Shown: positions 7,227 to 11,016 of the stretch, piece after piece
How positions within the stretch are numbered: the stretch's first letter is position 1
Layout of the letters: the number at the start of each line of letters is the position of its first letter
Assembly (NCBI GenBank): GCA_027061425.1
Contig: JALSUN010000091.1
Location: forward strand, 1 to 11,016
Origin: Helicobacteraceae bacterium
Lineage (GTDB): Bacteria > Campylobacterota > Campylobacteria > Campylobacterales > Sulfurimonadaceae
Direction of reading: 5' to 3'
DNA: 11,016 nt
Position numbers and translations under genes: made by a program
Notes under the pieces: model-generated
What the model saw: only the letters and a program-made list of their open reading frames with translations
What the model was told of the DNA's origin: nothing
Databases searched by the model: none

Positions 7227-7720
7227 TTTTTCATCTACTTAATAACGATCAAAAGCAGTCCTGAAAATAGTACGAGCAGACAAAGTAACTCTACTATGAT
7301 CAAAAGATAAAAGAGGATTACCAGCACTTTTAAAGCATACGGTACTCCATAAAACAGATAACTTTTCATCCGCCACTCTTTATAAAAATAGTGCACCAAC
7401 TGCATATAACGTCTGCCATCACTGCGTAAAAAAGGCGGCTCACGCCATCTCTCTCTTTTGAGATGCTCTAAGGCTACTGTTGGCGCACCATGCAGATACT
7501 CCTTAACAAGAAGATCGTAATTCAAGCGGTACATCATATGGTTGATCACGACTGCTATACCATTGAGGATCAATAACAACGTCATCGCCAACAGCACCAT
7601 ACCGACAGCGGAAAAACCTATCTTGTCTGAAAAGAGAAGCATCCACAGTGCAAAAGAAAAGAGTAGCAAGTGAAACCCAAGTGTTATGTAATGTACCATT
7701 ACATCAAAATATCTATACAT
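7194..7720. repeat. Duplicated unit, copy 1 (EamA 3' tail plus small membrane-protein gene)
   Basis: This segment aligns with 8556-9082 at a constant offset of 1362 bases and no net indel. It covers the last codons and stop of the second EamA gene, the short convergent gap, and the membrane-protein gene up to its start. Exact matches include stretches around 7363-7389 and 7499-7522. The proteins differ at about one third of residues, so the duplication is old. Confidence 0.9.
7235..7720 (-). CDS. Small membrane protein of unknown family, paralogue A
   Basis: This encodes 161 aa, and I do not recognise the family. Two N-terminal hydrophobic helices (about residues 13-31 and 40-61) are followed by a basic hydrophilic region (62-129) and a long C-terminal hydrophobic stretch (130-160) that could be one helix or a hairpin. 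The loop is Arg/Lys rich and therefore probably cytoplasmic. It contains NYDLLVKEYL, LKRERWREPP, LRSDGRRYMQLV and FYKEWRMKS, nearly the same in paralogue B. By hand count the two proteins share about 109 of 161 residues. The ATG at 7720 is chosen because it aligns exactly with the paralogue's start; an in-frame TTG at 7750 would add ten residues and cannot be excluded, since no clear ribosome site supports either. It follows the exported-protein gene by 36 bases and is probably cotranscribed with it. Confidence 0.75.
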   Translation of the reverse strand: MYRYFDVMVHYITLGFHLLLFSFALWMLLFSDKIGFSAVGMVLLAMTLLLILNGIAVVINHMMYRLNYDLLVKEYLHGAPTVALEHLKRERWREPPFLRSDGRRYMQLVHYFYKEWRMKSYLFYGVPYALKVLVILFYLLIIVELLCLLVLFSGLLLIVIK

Positions 7721-7756
7721 CCTGCACGCGTTCAACACCTTTTTAATCAATAACTT

Positions 7757-8434
7757 TTAGTATTTACCATTTTCATCAAAATATTTTTTATGATGTTTCA
7801 TCGCATTTTGCCATCCATAAGGGAAGATGGCGTGACTGTTTTTTGTCATATCCATCATAATAGCATGTACTTTTTTCTGTATGGGCACTGCGAGTTTATA
7901 ATATGCTCCATCTACTTGAGTGTTGCGCATAAAGTCTAAAGTGCTATTTTGATGACGTATGGCCACTTTTTTGTTTTTGTAGTAGATTAAAAACTTTATG
8001 CGTCCATCATCATAGTAGTTAGGGCCCAGTGTTCCATAGGTGATGATGGGTTCTACAACACCATCTTCATCTAAATCTTCTAAGAACATGTACCTTGTCC
8101 AAAACGAGATACTTGATTCCTCAAGTTTTGGATTATAAAAGTCTCTCATCTGCCACTCTAACGACAGTTGCTTGTTTTTCAGAATAAAACCGTAGGCTTT
8201 GATCTTTGTGACAGCATTTTGATCTTCAAGATTATCCTCACACAAAACTACATAATGTTTTCCAAGACGATCACGATAGGTATAACTCTTATAAATATCA
8301 AGCTTGATGTTAAATCTCTTTAAGACCGAAGGTTTAAAAACATTTGCAACTGTAGAACCTGAGAGCGTTTGTGAGGCAGGTGGGCGTGCAAAACTCACTA
8401 AAGCCAGTGTTAATAATACCAACATCTTCAACAT
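7757..8434 (-). CDS. Exported protein of unknown function, possibly M949_RS01915-like
   Basis: This encodes 225 aa. A Sec signal peptide (MLKMLVLLTLALVSFA) precedes a mature protein with alternating beta-like segments, predicted to lie in the periplasm or outside. The most distinctive feature is FLEDLDEDGVVEPIITYGT (about 117-135), where D120, D122, D124 and E128 form an EF-hand-like or FG-GAP-like acidic loop that may bind calcium. RIKFLIYYKNKKVAIRHQNS follows. The order (a strand ending in an 'EDN' turn, 'LEWQMRDF', the DxDxDG loop, 'KFLIYYKNKKVAIR') resembles proteins annotated as the M949_RS01915 surface-polysaccharide family, but this is recalled similarity with no search behind it. AAAGGA lies six bases before the ATG. 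The gene sits between the two paralogous membrane-protein genes and has a single cysteine in the mature part. Confidence 0.72.
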   Translation of the reverse strand: MLKMLVLLTLALVSFARPPASQTLSGSTVANVFKPSVLKRFNIKLDIYKSYTYRDRLGKHYVVLCEDNLEDQNAVTKIKAYGFILKNKQLSLEWQMRDFYNPKLEESSISFWTRYMFLEDLDEDGVVEPIITYGTLGPNYYDDGRIKFLIYYKNKKVAIRHQNSTLDFMRNTQVDGAYYKLAVPIQKKVHAIMMDMTKNSHAIFPYGWQNAMKHHKKYFDENGKY

Positions 8435-8524
8435 AGATTTTCCTTTAAATTAGAGAGGCCATTTGTTAATTACATCTTTATGACACGGTGTAACGCTACC
8501 TTTTTTATGCATAAATCGTAACAT

Positions 8525-8530
8525 ATTATA
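8525..8530 (-). promoter_or_regulatory. Candidate -10 (TATAAT) for the exported-protein/paralogue A transcript
   Basis: A perfect TATAAT on the minus strand, about 90 bases before the ATG at 8434, would give a leader of roughly 80 bases. With a 17-base spacer the -35 position reads CTTATA, a weak match. Weaker -10-like sequences closer to the gene also exist. Confidence 0.4.
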
Positions 8531-8555
8531 CCCTCAGGCAAGAGGAATATAAGTT

Positions 8556-8588
8556 GGTGGTTATCTTATAACAAAGCCAAATTCATGA
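8556..8588 (+). pseudogene. Remnant of the 3' end of the second EamA gene
   Basis: In frame this reads GGYLITKPNS followed by TGA, the same as the C-terminus of the EamA transporter ending at 7226, with a few synonymous or silent changes. Two codons before it, at 8550-8552, the same frame has a TAA and there is no start, so it cannot be expressed. It marks the left end of the duplicated unit and shows that the copied DNA extended into the neighbouring gene. Confidence 0.88.
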
Positions 8589-8596
8589 TTCCTCAT

Positions 8597-9082
8597 CTAC
8601 TTAGTAACAATCCAAAACATCCCTAAAAATAGTAAAAAAACACAAAGTAACTGTAATATGGCAAGTAGAGAAAAGAGGATTACCAGTAGTTTTAGAGAAC
8701 GTGGCACCCCATCAAGCAGATGGCTTTTCATCCGCCACTCTTTATAAAAATGCTGAACCAACTGCATATAACGCCTGCCATCACTTCGTAAACAAGGTGG
8801 CTCTCGCCATCTGTCTCTTTTGAGCAGTTCTAATGCTATTGTTGACTTACCCTGCAGATACTCCTTAACAAGAAGATCGTAATTAAGGCAGTACATTATA
8901 TGATTGATAACTACAACTATAGCATTGAGGATTAATAAGCATATCATCATATATAGCACTATACTGGCACCAGAAAAGTCCATTTTTTCTGAAAAAAAAA
9001 GCATCCAAATTGCAAAAGAAAAAAGTATAAAGTGAAAAGCAAGTGTCATATAATGTATTAGCACATTAAAATATTTATACAC
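8597..9082 (-). CDS. Small membrane protein of unknown family, paralogue B
   Basis: This encodes 161 aa, colinear with paralogue A without gaps. It has the same layout: two N-terminal hydrophobic helices, a basic loop with NYDLLVKEYL, LKRDRWREPP, LRSDGRRYMQLV and FYKEWRMKS, and a C-terminal hydrophobic stretch. Differences cluster in the membrane helices, whereas residues 87-120 of the loop differ at only four of 34 positions by hand count. The start is GTG 9082, strongly supported by a perfect AGGAGG (9088-9093) five bases upstream. Unlike paralogue A it appears to have its own promoter and no exported-protein gene in front of it. The intact frame and conserved loop argue it is still functional. 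The function is unknown. Confidence 0.78.
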   Translation of the reverse strand: MYKYFNVLIHYMTLAFHFILFSFAIWMLFFSEKMDFSGASIVLYMMICLLILNAIVVVINHIMYCLNYDLLVKEYLQGKSTIALELLKRDRWREPPCLRSDGRRYMQLVQHFYKEWRMKSHLLDGVPRSLKLLVILFSLLAILQLLCVFLLFLGMFWIVTK

Positions 9083-9087
9083 TCCAG

Positions 9088-9093
9088 CCTCCT
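9088..9093 (-). promoter_or_regulatory. Consensus ribosome binding site (AGGAGG) deciding the GTG start of paralogue B
   Basis: On the minus strand AGGAGG is followed by a five-base spacer and GTG. It is the strongest Shine-Dalgarno in the window, and no similar site precedes paralogue A, so the two copies may be translated at different rates. Confidence 0.8.
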
Positions 9094-9139
9094 ATCGGTA
9101 TCAAGATATTTTATCAAACATATTAATATAATTTTAGTT

Positions 9140-9145
9140 ATTATA
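9140..9145 (-). promoter_or_regulatory. Candidate -10 (TATAAT) for paralogue B
   Basis: A perfect TATAAT on the minus strand, 57 bases before the GTG, in an AT-rich gap that otherwise holds no gene. No clear -35 is seen. Confidence 0.45.
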
Positions 9146-9198
9146 CGTTTACATATCAAACTTTATTCATCTTTAGAAGAAGTGCCATAAAGCGGTGG

Positions 9199-9207
9199 TG
9201 CTATCAT
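9199..9207 (+). promoter_or_regulatory. Candidate extended -10 (TGCTATCAT) for the CREST operon
   Basis: TG-C-TATCAT lies 17 bases before the ATG at 9225, so the leader would be only about 10 bases. AGGA (9210-9213) would then overlap the start site and may not be used as a Shine-Dalgarno. Confidence 0.4.
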
Positions 9208-9224
9208 GCAGGATTTTTCGAATT

Positions 9225-10004
9225 ATGACCAGACAACAAAGAAGTTTTTCCATCATTTTCATCGCACTTTTAGCACTTGGCGCTATCATCTATATGTTTG
9301 CATATGTTGCACCATGGCCACAAGAGATTAGCTATCACCACTTTGCAGATACCAAAACATTGTTTCACATCTCTAACATCTACAATGTTCTCAGTAATAT
9401 CACTTTTTTAATGGTAGGTATCTTGGCACTTTACAAACTCTACATCACAAACTCTCTTATGATCATCAAAGAGATCAAACCACTCTATGGCCTACTCTTT
9501 TTTGGTCTTATCCTTGTCTCTTTTGGTTCAAGCTATTACCATCTCCAGCCAGACAACAGTACACTTTTATGGGACAGACTGCCGATGGGACTCTCCTTTA
9601 TGTCACTTTTCTCCATAGTCATTGCAGAGTTCATCTCTCTTAAAGCAGCTAAACTTTTTGCACTGCCGCTTATACTGCTCGGTCTCTTCTCTGTCTTATA
9701 CTGGTACATAGGAGAGCAACAGGGTGCTGGTGACTTGCGTCTGTACATCTTAGTGCAGTACCTTTTGTTAGCCATTATCCCTCTCATTTTACTTCTCTTT
9801 AAAAGTGGGTTCACCTTGCAAAAAAGCTACTGGCTCCTCTTTTTGTTCTACTTTTTAGCTAAGATTTCAGAACATTTTGACAAAGAGATCTACAACCTGC
9901 TCTCTTTTGTCAGTGGTCACACCCTCAAACATCTTTTTGCCGCATTGGCACTTTACAGCCTCTTAGTGATGTATGAGAGACGAAAACAGATCACCACAAC
10001 TTAA
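9225..10004 (+). CDS. CREST-superfamily (alkaline-ceramidase-like) integral membrane hydrolase
   Basis: This encodes 259 aa, with about seven hydrophobic helices. The metal-site pattern of the CREST superfamily (alkaline ceramidase, PAQR, Per1, SID-1, TMEM8) is complete: Ser102, His106 and Asp117 in SSYYHLQPDNSTLLWDRLPM, and His232 and His236 in SGHTLKHLFA. The spacings S-x3-H, H-x10-D and H-x3-H equal those of the zinc site of human alkaline ceramidase 3 (Ser77, His81, Asp92, His217, His221). NIYNVLSNITFL (51-62) matches the conserved asparagine-rich segment after the first helix. It is therefore probably a zinc-dependent amide or lipid hydrolase in the inner membrane; the substrate is unknown, as sphingolipids are not expected in this group. 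ATG 9225 is preferred to an in-frame GTG at 9195 that overlaps the putative promoter. It heads a probable three-gene operon. Confidence 0.82.
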   Translation: MTRQQRSFSIIFIALLALGAIIYMFAYVAPWPQEISYHHFADTKTLFHISNIYNVLSNITFLMVGILALYKLYITNSLMIIKEIKPLYGLLFFGLILVSFGSSYYHLQPDNSTLLWDRLPMGLSFMSLFSIVIAEFISLKAAKLFALPLILLGLFSVLYWYIGEQQGAGDLRLYILVQYLLLAIIPLILLLFKSGFTLQKSYWLLFLFYFLAKISEHFDKEIYNLLSFVSGHTLKHLFAALALYSLLVMYERRKQITTT

Positions 10005-10010
10005 AAGGAG
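10005..10010 (+). promoter_or_regulatory. Ribosome binding site AAGGAG preceding an AUC codon
   Basis: AAGGAG immediately follows the CREST gene's TAA (10002-10004). The only start-like codon at proper spacing is ATC at 10016, five bases downstream, in frame with the next gene. No ATG, GTG or TTG is present in any frame at usable distance (10013-10022). Confidence 0.7.
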
Positions 10011-10015
10011 TTCCC

Positions 10016-10420
10016 ATCAACCTCAATTTCCAATACGCCCACCACGCCCTTGACGAGTCAGAGACACAGTACAACGTCTCAGAAAATGCCCCACTGCAAG
10101 CTTTTAATGCCTTTAAATGGTCCACACAGGCCATGGACGCTGACAGACTTAGAAAATGTTCTCCAACCCTCTCTGTTATTTATGAAGAAAATGAAGAGTT
10201 TGCCTGGGTCTCAGTTTACAATTCAGGTAGTGAACTCAGGTTTGTTTCCGAGGCACACTTTCCAGGAGAGGTTTCTAGTTGGTTTGGCTTCTCTAAAAAG
10301 ATGGGCACCGTCTCACTAAGCCATGACGCCTTGAGTTATGATCAGGCGAAAGAGGTCATCACACTTTTTAGTGCCAAGGAGTACGAAGCGCTAAAGTCTC
10401 TCTACGAAAGTGCCTCTTAG
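10016..10420 (+). CDS. Hypothetical soluble protein with probable AUC (non-canonical) start
   Basis: This encodes 134 aa if translation begins at ATC 10016. The frame is open from 9977 to the TAG at 10418-10420 and contains no ATG, GTG or TTG until the ATG at 10133, which would give a 95-residue protein but has no properly spaced ribosome site. The extra 39 residues (INLNFQYAHHALDESETQYN and onward) have the same composition and C-ending codon preference as the rest, so they look coding. The protein is acidic and has no signal peptide or membrane segment, so it is likely cytoplasmic. I do not recognise a family; aromatic-rich strands (EFAWVSVYNSGSELRFVSEA) suggest an alpha/beta fold. It lies 11 bases after the CREST gene and overlaps the next gene. 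An alternative explanation is a sequencing error or recent mutation of an ATG. Confidence 0.62.
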   Translation: MNLNFQYAHHALDESETQYNVSENAPLQAFNAFKWSTQAMDADRLRKCSPTLSVIYEENEEFAWVSVYNSGSELRFVSEAHFPGEVSSWFGFSKKMGTVSLSHDALSYDQAKEVITLFSAKEYEALKSLYESAS

Positions 10421-10742
10421 CGTGACCCCTCACAACAGTTTTGAAAGACTCATTCTCAAAATGGCATCCAACCACTACACCTTTCGTCTGCTGATCATCC
10501 CCTATCTTCCTACCTATATCTTACCGGCAATGTTTGGAAGATACATAGGAATGGCGAGTATGGGCATCGGTATATCTATGATGATACTGAGTATTTATCT
10601 CACCTATAGATTTGATGTCACACTTCAGTCAAATGATGAAAAAAGCACTATTACCAGACTCTTTTTAACCTATCTGAGTATACCTGTTGGCATCACCCTT
10701 ATGATGATAATCCTAATAAAGGTTTTAAGACATCTCTACTAA
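10410..10742 (+). CDS. Small membrane protein of unknown function
   Basis: This encodes 110 aa from GTG 10410, overlapping the preceding gene by 11 bases. Other possible starts are GTG 10422, two bases after the preceding stop codon, and ATG 10461; no site has a clear Shine-Dalgarno, so the start is uncertain by up to 17 residues. It has three likely hydrophobic helices, at about residues 25-43 (FRLLIIPYLPTYILPAMFG), 46-66 and 85-107. Between the second and third is a polar segment (RFDVTQSNDEKSTIT-like) of about 18 residues. No family is recognised. Its position as third gene after the CREST hydrolase suggests an envelope-related role, but this rests only on context. It converges on the MORN-repeat gene with a 25-base gap and no visible terminator hairpin. 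Confidence 0.6.
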   Translation: MPLSVTPHNSFERLILKMASNHYTFRLLIIPYLPTYILPAMFGRYIGMASMGIGISMMILSIYLTYRFDVTLQSNDEKSTITRLFLTYLSIPVGITLMMIILIKVLRHLY

Positions 10743-10767
10743 TAGCTTTGCCTTGGAATAAGATGTT

Positions 10768-11016
10768 TTAAAACTTCTCCACCGTTTCCACACTACCATC
10801 TTCATTATAGACACTTACTACTTTTCCATTTTTATACGCAACTCTGCTTCTCAGCCTTCCATCATGGTAAAAAGTGCGTGATGTTCCACTCTTGACACAA
10901 TTTTTATAAGTCACCGTAAAAAGTATGCTTCCATCTTCAAATAGCTCTCTCTTATCACCTATAAGGCAGCCCTCTTTATAAAATGTCTCTGAACGCAGTG
11001 TTCCACTTTTATAGAA
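10768..11016 (-). CDS. YwqK-type MORN-repeat protein, C-terminal part (N-terminus outside window)
   Basis: The minus-strand frame is open from the window edge to the TAA at 10768-10770, giving 82 residues with no start inside the window. It consists of tandem MORN-variant repeats: FYKSGTLRSETFYKEGCLIG, LFEDGSILFTVTYKNCVKSG, TFYHDGRLRSRVAYKNGKVV and a closing VYNEDGSVETVEKF. Each has the (Y/F)-x-(D/S/E)-G-x-L/I core followed by an aromatic strand and a turn G. Proteins of this type are annotated as 'YwqK family antitoxin' or MORN_2 repeat proteins; the antitoxin label derives from Bacillus YwqK and is not evidence of a toxin partner here. The total length, any signal peptide and the neighbours are outside the window. 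Confidence 0.82.
   Translation of the reverse strand, partial: FYKSGTLRSETFYKEGCLIGDKRELFEDGSILFTVTYKNCVKSGTSRTFYHDGRLRSRVAYKNGKVVSVYNEDGSVETVEKF

Larger units (their letters stand above)
8556..9082. repeat. Duplicated unit, copy 2 (EamA tail remnant plus small membrane-protein gene)
   Basis: This is the partner of 7194-7720. Similarity starts close to 8556 at the left, where copy 1 is inside the EamA gene, and ends near the start codon of the membrane-protein gene. Upstream of the start codons (7721 onward versus 9083 onward) I see no convincing similarity. Confidence 0.9.

Noticed and set aside
8531..8545. Small inverted repeat CCTC...GAGG as a terminator of the EamA remnant
   Set aside because: The stem has only four pairs and no T-run, and no transcript is expected there. 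It may just be spacer of the minus-strand promoter.
9083..9180. Remains of a second exported-protein gene upstream of paralogue B
   Set aside because: Only a short AT-rich resemblance (around 'AATATnTTTGAT') to the end of the exported-protein gene was seen, which is not above chance in such DNA.
9195..9224. GTG start at 9195 for the CREST protein
   Set aside because: The extra ten residues overlap the probable -10 element, and no Shine-Dalgarno precedes the GTG.
10050..10319. 89-codon plus-strand frame starting at TTG
   Set aside because: It is out of frame with the hypothetical gene at 10016-10420 and lacks a ribosome site. The 10016 frame has coding-like codon use and couples to both neighbours.
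1..11016. CRISPR array, transposon, prophage, restriction or retron-type system
   Set aside because: I found no regularly spaced repeats, no terminal inverted repeats, and no transposase, recombinase, reverse-transcriptase or nuclease-helicase motifs on either strand.

Overview
The window looks like chromosomal DNA from a campylobacterotal (epsilonproteobacterial) bacterium, most like a marine sulfur oxidiser of the Sulfurimonas/Sulfurovum kind. This is inferred from compact gene packing, moderately AT-rich DNA, lysine/phenylalanine-rich proteins, frequent -10 boxes of the form TGCTAnnnT with no clear -35, and the family mix (EI24, YtfJ, DUF429, YigZ/IMPACT, EamA). No rRNA, tRNA, CRISPR array, transposase, integrase or phage gene was seen.

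Layout. (1) 1-735, +: C-terminal part of a YhiN/BaiN-type flavoprotein, cut by the window edge. Converging on it are an acylphosphatase and, one base upstream of that, an outer-membrane beta-barrel gene (719-1661, -). (2) 1867-4835, +: a DUF429 RNase-H-fold protein, a periplasmic YtfJ-like protein translationally coupled to an EI24/CysZ-like membrane protein, and an EamA transporter. (3) 4832-6285, -: yigZ followed by a lipoprotein esterase of the LpqC/PHB-depolymerase type. (4) 6363-7226, +: a second EamA transporter. (5) 7235-9082, -: two paralogous small membrane proteins (161 aa each) on either side of an exported protein of unknown function. The DNA shows a tandem duplication that also copied the last codons of the second EamA gene. 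(6) 9225-10742, +: a CREST-superfamily (alkaline-ceramidase-like) membrane hydrolase with a complete metal-site signature, then two small unknown genes. The first of these has no ATG/GTG/TTG near its Shine-Dalgarno but a well-placed AUC. (7) 10768-11016, -: C-terminal end of a YwqK/MORN-repeat protein running off the window.

Most genes are envelope or housekeeping functions, not one pathway. The parts least explained by known biology are the duplicated membrane-protein locus (about 7190-9082) and the CREST operon (9225-10742). I see no clear defence or mobile system. All protein identifications come from reading motifs by eye; no database search was run.
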